DNA of 64,000 nucleotides from Tamarix chinensis. Taxonomy: Eukaryota; Streptophyta; Magnoliopsida; Caryophyllales; Tamaricaceae. The notes under the pieces were generated by a model, which was given only the letters and a program-made list of their open reading frames with translations, was not told where the DNA came from and searched no databases. Shown piece by piece: positions 1 through 12,836 of the stretch. The position numbers and the translations under genes are program-made. The stretch's first letter is position 1. Each line of letters begins with the position of its first letter. The stretch spans positions 33,386,514 to 33,450,513 of the forward strand of contig CM060177.1 in the NCBI GenBank assembly GCA_030549775.1, written 5' to 3'.

Positions 1-632
1 AATGGTTTGAATTGAATGATTCCATATCATAGATTAAGATTCTTGAACTGATTAGATTGATCACCTATTTGGTTTAGGACTTAGTTTTTGCTAAGACAAT
101 GAAATTAATCTGTAATTGTTAATTAATTTGTCTCTAGTAGCAAGAAGACCATTAATTCGTGCAATTGCATGATCCGAGCTTGTGTGATTATGATTGTAGT
201 TGGCTACTTCCCATTCATAATGCTACCATTAATTGAATCTAGTGTTCGTAACCTAGGTTATTAATTGGGTACAAAAATAAATTGAGAGCATATTCAATTT
301 ATTAAGGTTGAGAGGAAGTATAGAAATTATTATTCTGAATTTCTTAAGTCAACATTAAACTATTTAGAATCATTCTTTTATGTGAATGTATGGCATTTTA
401 ATTCCATCAGCAATTCAATCCTTCCCTAATTGTAAAGTCGTGGTTAAAGCCTTAGTATAATTGAATTTAGTTAGGAATCAATGAAAATTGTACAAACGGG
501 TTTATAACATCAATAGCAAAATTAGTGATTAAAACGTCATTCCTTGTGGGTTCGACTCCTTCTTGCCATATACTACGTATTTGGGGATTAGGATTTATTT
601 GTTAAATTTGTTGTGCATACGACAGTGCATCA
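1..632 (+). mobile_element. 3' end of an Athila-type LTR (left part outside window)
   Basis: The stretch ends with GTGCATACGACAGTGCATCA at 613-632, which resembles the 3' terminus of Athila/Ogre-type LTRs, where a similar GTGCATACGAC..GTGCATCA end is followed by the primer-binding site. The preceding TTGTGGGTTCGACTCC and CATATACTACGTAT are also typical of the last 100 bases of such LTRs. After 632 the sequence passes directly into the 3' part of another element, so this looks like a solo LTR inserted into it. The left end is outside the window and no target duplication can be checked. No coding potential was seen. Confidence 0.5.
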
Positions 633-1918
633 AATTTTTGCACTTAGGAGTTAGGCCACTAGTGTGAGTAGGTTAAATAAGGAAAGGATGTTAGGGTAAG
701 TTAGGAGGTGAAGAAGTCTCAAGATATAGGATGGACTCTCTTAGGAGGACAAACATGGATGGAGTTAGTCATGCTTGTCTAGGGTGAAACTTGTTGAATA
801 AGATATAGTAAGACACTAATCATTTAAAGTAGAAGATTATTGAGCCGGATCTGAACCGATCCACCAACATAATAGTTGCCAGGTGCCGGGGTGCCCTAGA
901 AAACTATCCACCGACATATAATAGTGATTAGGTACTTTCCGCCCTATACCTGACTAATCCACCAACTATAATAGTGGGGGATTTTGAACTCAATAAACCA
1001 AACTCTATGTTTGATAAGACATGTAAAAGACATTAAGTACTTATAGTAGAACACCATGAGAGTCGGGGTAAGAACGATCCACCGGCATAATAGTAGCTAG
1101 GAGCATCTTACCCTAGAGACCAATCAACCAGCATATAATAGTTGTCTTGTATATTTTTTCCTATACGTTTTTGATCCACCGGCTATAATAGTAGGGTTCC
1201 CGTACTCACATGGATTGATAAAGAGTATGGTGAAAAATGAATATTGATCAGAGAATAAATAATCAGTTTATTCTGACTATAACGTGGCCTTCATTTATCC
1301 GTAATGATTGTGTGCTATTATGTGATCATGCTTGTATTATATGCCTTTATGTGTTGGCCTTAGTTGCATGGTTACCTTACTCAGCATTTAGCATACTAAC
1401 CACCCATTTTATGGGTGCTGCTCGTTCCCATGAGCAGAAGGCCCCTCTAACTTTAGGCAGGTTGATATTGTTTTTTATGCCTTCGATGCTTACGAGGCAT
1501 TGGGGCTAAGTGTTGAGCATGGACCTGGCTTGGGGAATCGAGAGCTCCATTACCGAACTTACCTTTTCTATATCCTTTTATATCTTACTGGTTTAGTCAG
1601 ACTCAGTTTTTATCGTATTGGAACCTTTATTTCTGTTGAGGAATTTCAAATATGTACTCTAATTTGTAAACTCTTTTCCACATACTCTGATTTCTGTCTT
1701 ATGAATGATTCAATGCTTTTATGAAGGCTTGTTGAGTTTGAATTATGATGACTATAAATTTTCCTTTAGCCTTGTGGTTAGTACAGGAACATCTGGGGGT
1801 CCGACTTGTATTGCTCACAGTGATAATATCCCTAAATTCCCAAATTTTGATTTACTTGCTTCCACGAATATATTTACTAAAATGAAAATTTTCACTAGCA
1901 AATTTTGAGGGTGTTACA
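633..1918 (+). mobile_element. Long-LTR family, copy C, 3' part
   Basis: This is the right-hand part of the family represented complete by copies A and B. It shares the GAAGTCTCAAGATAT.. stretch with copy D, the block of TATAATAG-containing repeats, the GCCTTGTGGTTAGTA stretch near the end, and the terminus GAGGGTGTTACA at 1907-1918. It is followed by ATGTG, but the matching left target copy lies outside the window. Open frames of 60-90 codons here have no recognisable product and I take them as chance. Confidence 0.65.
845..1200 (+). repeat. Degenerate 54-bp-type repeat block of copy C
   Basis: Several degenerate units contain CCACCR.CATAATAGT or CCACCGGCTATAATAGT (near 859, 899, 958, 1079, 1174), separated by variants of GGTGC.TT.YGCCCTA. 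This is the same motif that forms perfect 54-bp tandem repeats in copies A and B; here spacing has decayed. Confidence 0.7.
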
Positions 1919-4257
1919 ATGTGTCTTTAATGAAAATATGACTATGACTAGACATAACAAGAGTGGACAAAAGTGGACTTAATCCACTTGACCCGACCTG
2001 ACATGACCTTAATAAATTCATCAACCTAGCTTGACCTAACCTGACCCAAAACTAACCCGACCCGATTCTAACCCGAGTATAAGAAATCCGACTCGACCAA
2101 AAACTGACCCAACTCTAACCTAACGTATTATCAACCGGACCCACCATCAACTCGATTCACTATCAACCCGACCTGACCCAACCTAACTCTATAAAACTAA
2201 ATTTGATATTAATCAATTTTGATAATAAAAAAAATACACATCTTATTATTTATTTAAAGCTTTTAAAAATATAATATTATTTAAATTTTATTTATTTTTT
2301 TCTACTTTTATTGTGAACTTACTTATTCACTAATGACCAAATTTTTGCATAAAAATACAACACTGTAAAGGTATAATAATAAACAAATAGTAATTGATAA
2401 CACATCATTAATCACGTACTTACATGAAGTTAAGTTTAATTCTTATTTATGAGGTTAATTATTTAGATTAATTTTGGTGGTCAATGTCTGATCTAACGTA
2501 AATCTAAAGTTTTTTTTATCTATAACTAGCTTAGCTCAAACACAACCCCACACATCAAAACCTAAAAGATCTGATTCGTCAAGTTAACCCAAACCTGACT
2601 CGTCAAATTAAGTCGAGCACAAAATCACTAGAATAGAAGATTTATCGGTCCCATCCTGAATCGATAAGGATATAAAAATATTGGGTATGTCCATATTCGT
2701 ACTCAAATTCATACCCATACCGGAATGGGTATCCACTTACACCTCTATATCTGTATCCGTTGGATATTTTTTAACTTACAAATAATTCATTTATCCATTA
2801 GCAAATATTTTCTAAAGGATAAATCCATTTAGAGTTAAGCCAAATGATAATTTTAACTATAATTTATACTATATTTATTTTAAAATTAAGGGTAGAAAGT
2901 TAATTATATATCGGATAAACGGGTATGGATATGTATACGGGTATAGAAATAGGTACGAATATGGATAACCCATACCGTATCTTATGGGTATCTTTTTCAT
3001 CATCCATATCTATTTCTCCATATCCCTTTAAGTATTCAATGGATAAATCCTATCCTATTTTGGATAAAATCCACCCCATTTACATCTATAGATTTAACCT
3101 AACCTGATAAGCTAATTTGAAATAATTCAAAACCAAACCCAAAATGACCCGAACCTAAACTTGACCCAACTCAATCTAATAAATTAACCCGATACAACCT
3201 AGACCCTAAATGACCCAAACGTGAACCCAACTCGACATGAACAATGAGTTGACCCAAAATAACCGAACCTAAAATAACCTGGCCCAATCCGCAAAGGAGA
3301 ATAACCCATAAATAACCCGACTCGAGAATAACCTAACCTGTTATAACCTAACCCAAACCTGACCCGTCTAACCTGATTGCCACCTATAGCCATAATAAGT
3401 GTCTTTTGAGTTATTACTTCACGCATGTAAGATATTTATAAGGGGAAGATTCATAAACTTTAAGATGTTAACACATTTAAGCATTTATATGTTATAAGTT
3501 ATTACAAGCTAAAGGATCTATTATGTATGGAAGTTAAACTTACAAGTTAAAGAATACCTAGTTATCATTCTTATGTATATTAGGGATTTTATTAGTTGTT
3601 TTTATGTAATAAGTAGCTACATTTGTTTGTAATAATTTTTTATTTGACTTATGTACTATATAGGTTAGTTATATATTGCTACTACTAGTTAGTGTGCTAG
3701 TTAGCCATATGTGCATAACCTTCGCTATGTTCATGTGCTACTTAGCAAAGTATGAACGCATATATAAATACATGTTTCAACACCTTATAACATGATGATG
3801 AGTTAAATATTTTAAAATCAAATGTAAGTATAGCACTTGGATATCTTTTCTCTCTTTGAGTGAAATTTTATAACTAAGACTACTTGGTGTAATCTTAGAT
3901 AGAGTACTTTGAATGTGTTCTTATAGAAAAATTCAAAGTTATCTTCTTGTTGAATTTGTGTTGAATCATGATTGAAGATTCATAGTATTCTTTATATTTT
4001 TTTGAATCTTGCTTGAAGATTCTCATTATTCTTCATCAACTTCAACCCATCCAACCACTGTACCTCTTCTAACCTTTGAATCTTTCATTATTCCTAAGAA
4101 GCTTCACATCACTTCGTCTCTAGAGACTTCTTCTCTAATTTGTAACAAATTTTAACTTATAATTTAGTTCTAGAAATGATGTAAGGAATATATTTTGTAC
4201 CCTAAAATGATAAGATAATGAATAAATTACCATCCTAATATAGATCTATATCAAATA
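1919..4257. other. AT-rich spacer with pyrimidine-rich low-complexity tracts; no gene seen
   Basis: From about 1960 to 2640 and 3100 to 3390 the + strand is full of degenerate AACCCGACC/AACCTGACCC runs. Between them, about 2640-3110, is a different degenerate series of GGGTATGGATA/ATACCCATACC on both strands. From about 3490 to 4150 the sequence has a TATATAAATA box (near 3762) and TGTTATAA../..TTGTAACA ends that might be a copia-like solo LTR, but I found no matching target duplication. No open frame has a recognisable product. Confidence 0.5.
1960..3390 (+). repeat. Degenerate CCCGACC tracts flanking a GGGTATGGATA tract
   Basis: The outer halves consist of irregular AACCCGACCTGACCC-like units on the + strand. 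The inner 470 bases carry ATACCCATACCGG, GGGTATGGATATG and related words in both orientations. The arrangement looks like one low-complexity element split by another. Its class is unknown to me. Confidence 0.5.
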
Positions 4258-4262
4258 ATGAT

Positions 4263-7200
4263 TGATTAGTACATGATATGTCATATTTCATTTCCCAAAT
4301 TTACTCTTTTTAGCTAATTGTTATTGGTAAATATGGACTATTTTATAATACTTTACTATTTTAGACCTAAATTCATCAATTTAAAATTTTATTATTAAAT
4401 GGACCTAATTTGCATATATTATTATCTTGTAGGTACATAAATTAAAAGAAAAAAAATAGAGGAAATAAGCCATCAAATTATAAGTGATAGAATTCTCATA
4501 TACGAGACCCAAAATCTAAGACTTTCCTTCTGACTAATCTATCCAACACCTCAACAACCAAACAAATTCCTCGTTCCTTCCGTAGAATGACAACTTGGAG
4601 ATTAGTAGTAGTGATAAATCGATCTAAAATGAAACTGAATTACTTTCCTGAGCGAAAAGATCACGGAATCAAATGGAAGCATATCTCTCTTCCATCTATA
4701 TATATTAGAAGAGCACAACTAAAAAAAGGCAGCAGGCAACTATTGGAAGAGGTCGATTTTGTTCCAAAACTTAGAGCAATTGAACGAAGGTGCTAGGGTG
4801 AGAAGACATATGAGACCAAAGAGGGATACAAGCCATAGGAGTTGAGCTAGATCGAGACCATTGGAGGAGGAATTTGGAGCTTGATGCATCTGGTTGCAAT
4901 AGTGATCGAGTTTACAAATCTAGAAAAAAATTGAATGAGCCTCTCTTACTCCTATACCTTTTCCTCTCAAGTTGCCTGAGTTTTATTGACTTATAATTAT
5001 TCATATTTCAGTTTATTATTTCTTAATTTAGATGATTTTAGATGATTATTTCAGCTAACTATATACTTGACCCTCCATTTAATTTCAATAATTATGCTTT
5101 GCTTGAGACGAATGATTTATGATTCATATATATGTATAAAGCTAGAGACGTCTTGCTTTATTTGATTATGAATCTTTTATTGTCATTGACTCTTTAGTCC
5201 GTAATTGCTATTGAACTGATGAATCTAGCAACAACTATTCAAGGCTCAATTGGTCATACGACTTGGTATAAATTACAACATTGCATAATCTAGGAAAGTC
5301 CTATTCTTAATGCCTTGAATAGATTTTCATAGGGTTAATGATGTTCTCCTAGAAATTACCAAGTGATGAGTTTAGAATTGAGCTGGCTTGATTCTAACTG
5401 GTAAAGGAGAATAGGGAGAAGGCTATTGGTAGATTCTCTATAGTTAACCTACTAAATTAATTTTGGTGGCGTGATAACTAAACTGATATTTGAACTCATA
5501 TGATTAATTCCAATTTCTTGATCAACTATAAATATTAAAATTAGTTTATTGTATAGTTAGTTTAGCATAATTAGAAGTAGACTTAATCCGCCCCAACCAA
5601 GTCCGAATTAAAAGCTAAAACAAAGCTCTCATATAAATTCATCCTAGATTATAATCCAAGAGTTGTTGCCTACAATCCTATTAATTTTAATATTTGTATG
5701 ATAATTGAATAGCATATACTAATGGATGGAAGCTGTTTCAATGTGAATTTACTGAATTGAAATGGACGAATCAAGTTTAATTATTAGAATTCTGCAGGTA
5801 CTAAGCAAAAGAAAGAAAAAATATATTTGGAGTTTACCCATCCTTTTTATCTTTGTGTTTGGTCCAAATTTGATTAGTCTCTTTTTATGAATGAGCTACT
5901 ATAATTTGAGTTATGAATGAAGGAATTTTGGATTGAATTCTGACATAAAAGAAACTTGTTAAATCACTCTTGAGTTATGATATAGAGTTAGAAGTTGCAT
6001 TCATTTATAGTTGAAAATACGGTAGTAGATTTTGCAACTAATTTGATTTATTTTCCTTCAGAATCAGAGTTATATTATTGTTAATTATGTGCCCAAAAAG
6101 TAATGAAACAAAGTTAGGAAGATTTAGGTTAAATTGAGTTGTCGAATGTGTTTTTATAAATTGAGTATAATTCATGAATCTATGATGACTGTTATTTCTC
6201 TAATATTATTCTAGATCTATTTTTTTAATGATTTCCCTATTTAAAAACATGTTTTTAAGACCATGAATGACTTTGATCATGTGGGAAGTTAGTTGTGCAT
6301 TGGCACATTCAATTATGCTTACCTAAAACTAGCTAATTTCATGTTTTCTTGCTAAAAATTAATTTTCATTTCTGTCTCTCTGGCACCTAACTTCATATCT
6401 AATTTTATTCATTTATCTCGCTCAAAACATACTCAAAAACTTGAAATATGATGAAATTTCAATAAACCAACTAGAAAAGTAAGTTAGCTAAGTTTTTATG
6501 AGTTTTTATGCACTATAGAGGGGGGTTCCTCATGTTTAATTCTATAATTTTATACCTGATTTTAGAACTATATCTTTATCATTTTTCTCCCTTATAACCA
6601 CATATGAATACCTTTTATACCATTAAGACTTCGATATATTAAAAGTGGAAGCAAGTGGCATGAGTTTAGATAGGTTTTGAAGCACTTTCAAAACGGTTTA
6701 ATCAAGTTTTGGAATGATTTTATAGCAAATCTATAGGTATGAGTTTTTGAACCTGAAAATGATTTATTTTCCACTTAAAAACATGACTATAGACCTACAA
6801 TACACTAGAAAATTCAATTACTAAGTGACAATTCAAGTGGTATGAGTTTAGAGAGGTTTTTAAGCATTTTGGAGGTGAAATTCTTCATGACATGGATTCA
6901 ATTCTACAGCAAGAATTATAGGTCTAATTTTTCATAATGTTATGTTGATTATTTTTACATGATATGCAGGCTGAAGCTAGGCATATGTTAGTGCAAATTC
7001 TCAGAGATATATCGTGTTAGTTTAGGGTTGAGTTTGAGGTTATTTGGAGGTGAACATGGACATTTTTGCATGTGGTTTCAATGATTTTTTTTGCGCAAAT
7101 TTTAGTGGTGAATTTTAGACTTTAGAATTCTGTTAGAATAGGAAAATTGGTTAGAAATAATATCTAAGGTATTATCTATTTTGCCTATTTATTAGTTAAA

Positions 7201-7355
7201 GCATATGTTTTCATTTATAAGCAATAAAACATTACTTTAGAATTTATAAATACACTTTCTTTATGGGATCAACTCTTATTCACTTGTTACTACTTGTTCA
7301 TATTATGGTAAAAAAAATAAGGATCTAATTTGTAGTGTGTAATGACACATTATCA
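4263..7355 (+). repeat. 5' LTR of the Athila-like element
   Basis: This 3.1-kb LTR starts TGATTAGTACATGATATG and ends GACACATTATCA. It aligns colinearly by eye with 14571-16938 plus 26783-27309, the two halves of the 3' LTR. The five bases before it (ATGAT) match those after the 3' LTR. The short open frame at 4587-4796 lies in the LTR and is not considered coding. Confidence 0.88.
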
Positions 7356-7360
7356 AATTT

Positions 7361-7378
7361 TGGCACCTTTGCCATGGA
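7361..7378 (+). promoter_or_regulatory. Primer-binding site of the Athila-like element
   Basis: TGGCACCTTTGCCATGGA lies five bases after the 5' LTR. It differs at a few positions from the TGGCGCCGTTGCCGGGGA type used by many Athila elements, which is usually assigned to tRNA-Asp. The position and similarity support its role as the minus-strand priming site. Confidence 0.7.
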
Positions 7379-7675
7379 GAGTGTTCAATTTTTCAAATTC
7401 TACTATCAACTCTATTATCATGATTCGTGTGCTTGACCTTTTTATTTATTTATTTATTTATTACATGTTGATTTATTCGTTTATAGCTTGCCATTAATTT
7501 CTCTTTCTTATTTTTATCTTTAAAATACCAAAATTTAGGATTCTATTTTTCTTTCACTCATTTTCCCAATTTTGTATGCAGCTGTGTAGTGGTAGAATCA
7601 TTGGGGAAATCATAGAAGAAAGCCTGAGATTCTTATTCGAGGAGTTAGACATTCAAGACCACCAAACTGAGAAAA

Positions 7676-9240
7676 TGGCCACATTAAAGCAAATTTCTTA
7701 GTGAAACGTGGAAGACCAACCACTCTATATTTTTTTCCTAACTTGGATAGACCTCTAAAACTTAAATCTCATTTCCTGAATATGCTTCCTAAATTTTATA
7801 TATGTGTAGGAGAAGACCCTCATAGGCATTTAAAAGAGTTTTTAGCTGTTTGTTCTACTATGAGGTCTAACAGTATAGATGAAGGATAAGTTAAATTAAG
7901 AGCTTTTCCCTTTTCTTTGCACGATTTAGCCAAGGATTGGTTATATTATCTACTTGCTATGTGCATTAATACTTGGGATCAGTTATAGCAAACCTTCCTT
8001 GAAAATTTCTTTCCTACAAGTAGAATAGGGTTAATTAGGAAAGAAATATGTGGAATTAGGAAAAATTCAAATGTGTTACTATATGAATATTGGGAAAGAT
8101 TTAAAAGACAACGTGCTAGTTTCCCTCAACATCAAATTAATGAGGAATTGTTGATTCAATATTTTATGAAGGCCTAATACTTCATGATAGGAGCATGATA
8201 GATGCAGCAAGTGGTGGTGCATTAGTTGATAAAACTCCAAATGAAACTAAGCTATTAATATCTAATATGGCTAAAAACTCACAAAAATTTGGATCTAGGA
8301 ATAAAGTAGGTAAAACTAACAGAGTTAGTGAAACTTGTGTGCATGTCATTCAGGAAAAAACTTAAGGAGAATGCCTAACAAGTTGCTCATCTAACTCCTC
8401 TCATATCTAAACTTGTTACAGGTGGTGCCCCCCAAGCTTATGCTTGTGGTATTTGTACTGACTTAACCCACAATATTGATGCATGTTGTTCTTTGTAGGT
8501 TCATGATGTAAATGTTTTTGGCGGCTTTAATAACCAACCCTTTAGGAAATATGATCCATTTGCAAATACATATAATGAGGGGTGGAAAGATCTCCTAAAC
8601 CTTAGATATGGACCTAGGATAAACCCACCTAATTTTAATGCCAATAAAAATAGTGCTAGGCCTCCTTTTGCATCCAGCCTACCTCAAAACCATAATTCTA
8701 GTTCTACACTTAAGGATATGGTTAAACAATTAGCTGATTAAATTGGATAGGTTCACACTCATGGTTTTAAGTATCAAACGAAAACAGATGCACATCTTCA
8801 ACAATTATATACTTAGATAGGACAAATTTGCACTAGTTTGGGTATCATAGAAACTCTTTTATCACATAAGCTTCCCTCTCAACCCACCCCCAACCCAAAA
8901 GAAAATGCTAATACCATTACGCTTAGGAGTGGGAAGGAGTTGGAAGAGCCTCGAAAGAATAAGCATGAAATAGAGGAAGAGCTAGAGGTGGCCCCTAACA
9001 TAGAAAAAGATAGTGAGAAAAAAGAAAATGATGACTCTACTAATGGTTCTCCTACTAAGAGATTTAGAGATGCGCCTCCTTTCCCTATTTTAGCTAAGTT
9101 AAAAAAGAAGGAAGTTGATCTAAAAATTATGGAGACTTTTATAAAAGTGGAGATTAATATTCCCTTCTTGGACGCCATCAAGCAAATTCCAAATTATGCC
9201 AAGTCTCTAAAGGAAATTTGCACAAATAAAGAGAAAATTT
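7676..9240 (+). pseudogene. gag: gag (capsid/nucleocapsid) pseudogene of the Athila-like element
   Basis: The reading frame starts near an ATG at 7675 but hits a stop within ten codons. It can then be followed across several frameshifts and stops. Recognisable pieces are EDPHRHLKEF (about 7814-7843), RAFPFSLHDLAKDWLYYL (about 7900-7955), a LYEYWERFKR segment near 8080, and a CCHC-like knuckle CGICTDLTHNIDAC near 8448-8490. The C-terminal part (8838-9240) is open and acidic and contains TLRSGKELEEP, a common feature between gag and protease in Athila gag-pol. The family protein assembles virus-like particles around the element RNA; this copy cannot encode it. Confidence 0.85.
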
Positions 9241-9255
9241 AAGTAGAATGAAAAG

Positions 9256-9798
9256 GTGAGTATGGGGGAAAATATTTCTACTACAATTCAAAAAAAGATA
9301 CCCCAGAAGTTCAAGGATCCATGTATGTTCACCATCCCTTGTATGATAAGAAACACCCATTTTGAGAGGTGCATGCTTGATTTAGGTTCTTCAATAAATT
9401 TCATGACTAGAATAATGTTTGACTCATTTAATATTGGCCCTTTAAAAAAGACTAGTTCGGTAATTCAACTTACTAATAGATCTAGTGCGTATCCTGATGG
9501 TGTGCTAGAAGATATTTTAGTACAAGTTAATGAGTTAGTATTTTCTGTTGATTTTTACATTTTAGACAGGGGTACCTCTTTTGATTCTTCTAAAGATGTG
9601 CCTTTACTGTTGGGAAGACCTTTTATGAAAACTTCTAGAGCTAAAATTGATGTACATGATGGTAACTTAACCATGGAATTTGATGGAGAGATTAGAAAGT
9701 TTAATATTTTTGATGCGATGAAGTATCCTAATGACATAAGTTCCATATGCTTTATTGATTCTATTGATATGATTGATGAAATTGAGAGAAGTTTTTGA
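9256..9798 (+). pseudogene. Retropepsin-like aspartic protease segment of the Athila-like polyprotein
   Basis: An open segment of 180 codons contains CMLDLGSSINFM (active-site D-x-G-S type) at about residues 39-50 and LLLGRPFMKTSRAKID at about 116-131, the flap-to-C-terminal LLGRPF motif typical of plant gypsy proteases. The domain cleaves the Gag-Pol polyprotein. It is still open over its whole length, unlike its neighbours, but the surrounding frame is broken by stops, so it is annotated as part of a dead polyprotein. The next open stretch (9773-10087) is in another frame and corresponds to the linker before reverse transcriptase. Confidence 0.85.
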
Positions 9799-10129
9799 GG
9801 ATGGCATGCTTACTAATACACATGTTAAACTTGTTGAAGGGATGAATGATGTTGAAAATATATTGTTGGCACATGGTTCTTTAATTATGGATAAATCTGA
9901 AATTTCGTCTCCTTCCCTTCTACCTACTACTATTTCTAAATTGATCCTATTTGTTATGCAACCACCTGAGCTAGAATTAAAGCCCCTTCTCTCTAATCTT
10001 AAATATGCTTATCTTAGTGAAGGTAATACTTTACCGGTTATTATCTCAAGTGCATTAACCCCAACCCAAGAAGAAAAAATGTTGTAGATACTTAGGAATT
10101 ATAAGGAAGCTATAGCTTGAACCATAGTA

Positions 10130-10910
10130 GATATAAAATGAATTATCCCTACTTTGTGTATGCATAGAATCCTCCTAGAAGAAATTTAAAACCCATTAGA
10201 TAGGCCCAACATAGGTTAAACTTACTAATGATGGAAGTTGTGAAGAAGGACATAATGACATTTAGATGCAGGATTTATATATCCTATTTCTGATTCTAAT
10301 TGGGTTAGCCCTATCCATGTAGTACCAAAAAAGAGTGTAATAAATGTAGTAGAGAATAATAAAGGCATACTTGTTCAAACTAGAGTGCAAAATGGATGGA
10401 GAGTGTGTATTGACTATAGGAAATTAAATTAGGTGACCAGGAAAGACCACTTCCCATTACCCTTTATTGATCAAATGTTGGAAAAATAAGTAGGACAATC
10501 ATACTTCCATTTCTTAAATGGTTATTTGGGGTAAACAAAAATTTCTATAGCTCTTGAAGATCAAGAAAAAATAAATTTTACTTGTCCCTTCGGTATATTT
10601 TCTTTTAGGAGAATGCCTTTCGGACCTTGTAATGCCTTTAGCACCTTTTAAAGGTGCATGATGAGCATTTTTTTTTTATTTTCTTAAGCATGAGATGGAA
10701 GTATTTATGGATGATTTTATAGTTTTTAGTGATTCATTTGATTTATGTCTCCATAATCTTTCTCTCATTCTACAATGATTCATAGAAAGGAACCTTATTT
10801 TAAATTATGAAAAATATCATTTCATGGTAGAACAAGGTGTAGTCTTAGGCCATATGGTATATTCAAAAGGCTTGGACGTTGAAAAAGCAAAGATAGAGCT
10901 CAGTAGTTAT
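10130..10910 (+). pseudogene. pol: Reverse transcriptase domain of the Athila-like element, broken
   Basis: Pieces seen in order across frames are NWVSPIHVVPKK (near 10300), GWRVCIDYRKLN (near 10395), DHFPLPFIDQMLE (near 10448), CPFGIFSFRRMPFGPCNAF (near 10585), the catalytic-box region MEVFMDDFIVF (near 10695; FMDD in place of YxDD, as usual in Athila), and LNYEKYHFMVEQGVVLGH (near 10805). Several in-frame stops and at least two frameshifts separate them. The domain copies element RNA into DNA; this copy is non-functional. Confidence 0.88.
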
Positions 10911-11039
10911 CTTTCTTACCTAAATTAGGTTAGAGACATTAGATAATTTCTTGGGCATACTAGTTTTTATCAATGATTTATCAAGGATTTTTAAAAAATT
11001 GCATCTCCCTTGTATGCATTGCTAGCTAAAGACTCCACT

Positions 11040-11520
11040 TTTGAGTTTGATGATAATTGTAAAAAGGCTTTTGATGATTTAAAAGAAAGGTTAATTATTG
11101 CACCTGTTATTAGAGCCCCTAATTAGAGGTTACCTTTTGAAGTCATGTGTGATGCAAGTGATAAAGCATTTGGGATTGTTTTAGGTCAAAGAAAGGATAA
11201 GGAGCCTAATGTCATTTACTATGCATCTAAGTCTTTGAGTCCTGCACACTGTAACTACATGGTAACTAAAAAGGAGATATATGCTATTATTTTGCATTAG
11301 AAAATTTTTGCTCATATCTTCTAGGTACCAAAGTTCTTATTTTCTTTGATCATGTTGCACTTAAACACCATGTAAAGAAAAGAGAGTCTAAGCCTAAGTT
11401 CTAAGGTGGATGCTTTTATTACAAGAATTTGACTTAGAAATCAAAGATAAAAAAGGTGTTAAAAATATAGTGGTAGATCATCTTAGTCGTATATTACCTA
11501 GAGAAATTGGCTTATAATTT
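11040..11520 (+). pseudogene. pol: RNase H domain of the Athila-like element, broken
   Basis: After a LYALLAKDSTFEF-like thumb segment the sequence reads RLPFEVMCDASDKAFGIVLG (near 11128) and VIYYASKSLSPAHCNYMVTK (near 11212), the conserved start of the gypsy RNase H with its catalytic Asp. Stops and a frameshift follow. The remnant DHLSRI that closes this domain is visible near 11478. It adjoins reverse transcriptase and precedes integrase. Confidence 0.85.
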
Positions 11521-11539
11521 CAAAAAAATTTCCCAATGA

Positions 11540-12836
11540 ATAGTTTTATTCATTGTTGAATGCTAATTTACCTTGGTATGCTGACATTTGTAAGTATTTA
11601 GTCACAAGGACTTTTCCAAATGATTTGATAAGAGAACAAAAGGATAAAATTAAGTATAAATCTAGGTACTATGTTTGGGAGGACTCTTATTTATGGAGAT
11701 CATGTTCTAACCAGATTTTTTTCATGTTGTTCCAAAGATAGAACATCAATCTATATTGAATTTCTATTATTCATTGGAGAGTGGTGTTCACTTTGGGCCA
11801 AGACTGATAGCACATAAAGTATTAGAATATGGATTTTACTGGCCTATATTATATCGAGATGCATATTTTTTTTTGTAGGACATGTGAGTAGTGCCAAAAG
11901 AAAAGGAAATTTGTCTTGTAAGTGATAAATGCCTCAACATAGTATTATAAGTTGTGAAATTTTTGACATATGGGGTATTGATTACATAGGCCCCTTTCTT
12001 GACTCTTTTGGTATTGTTCAAATATTACTTGCTATTGATTATGTTTCAAAATGGATAGAGGTTGTAGCAGTAAAATTAGATGATGTGAGAACTGTGTTTA
12101 AATTTCTTAAGAGTCACATTTTTAACAGATTTGGTGTTTTGAAAGCTATTATAAGTGACCAAGGTACACATTTTTGTAGCAAAGCCTTAGAATCTCTCTC
12201 GGAAAAAATCATATAACCCTCCTTGTTTCTACTACATATCACCCTCAAACTAATGGACAAGTAGAAGTGTCTAATAAGGAAATCAAATCTATTTTGGAGA
12301 AAATGGTAAACCCAAATAGAAAGGATATGCTTTAGGCTTATAGGACTGCTTACAAAACCCCAATAGTTATGTCTCCCTATAGGTTAGTATTTGGAAAGGC
12401 CTATCACCTTCCTGTTCAATTAGAGAATAAATCATATTAGACAATGAAATAATGTAATTTAGATTATGTCTTAGCTGGAAAAGAAAGGAATCTACAGTTA
12501 TCGGAACTAGAGGAATTAAGGTTAGAGGTGTATGATAATGTAAGGATTTACAAGGAGAAGATCAAAGCTTTTCATGACAAGAAGTTAGCTAGGAAAATAT
12601 TTAGTACTGGACAAAAAGTGTTACAATTTAATTCTAAGTTAAAGTTATTTCCTGGTAAACTTCAATCTAGATGGTTAGGCCCCTTTATTGTCACTAATGT
12701 CTCTCCTTGCGGTAAAGTGGAAATCAAAAGTCTACAAACTTCCAAGATTTTTAAAGTGAATGGAAATAGATTGAAACCATTTTATGATCAGCTGCAGCCC
12801 TCGACAGTTGAAGAAATTCTACTTAAAGAACTATGA
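11540..12836 (+). pseudogene. pol: Integrase domain of the Athila-like element, broken
   Basis: Remnants of the zinc-binding N-terminus occur near 11780-11900 (GVHFGPRLIAHKVLE), with the CxxC part damaged. The core is open at 11929-12216 with [12 protein letters not shown] (first catalytic Asp), [14 protein letters not shown] (second Asp region follows) and [30 protein letters not shown] (third catalytic residue, Glu) continues near 12235 in another frame. The C-terminal part (12528-12836) is open and has a GPFIVTNVSPCGKVEIK stretch. It would insert cDNA into the genome; stops at several points make it inactive. No chromodomain was seen. Confidence 0.88.

Noticed and set aside
540..570. tRNA B-box-like GGGTTCGACTCC
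   Set aside because: It is part of the conserved 3' end of an Athila-type LTR; no cloverleaf could be formed around it.
1919..1927. Same ATGTGTCTT after the right ends of copy C and copy B, suggesting a longer element
   Set aside because: In B the ATGTG is a confirmed target duplication, and copies A and D have different flanks, so the match is probably coincidence.
3490..4147. Possible copia-type solo LTR (TGTTATAA..TTGTAACA, internal TATATAAATA)
   Set aside because: The flanking five bases (TTATA and AATTT) do not match, so there is no target duplication to support it.
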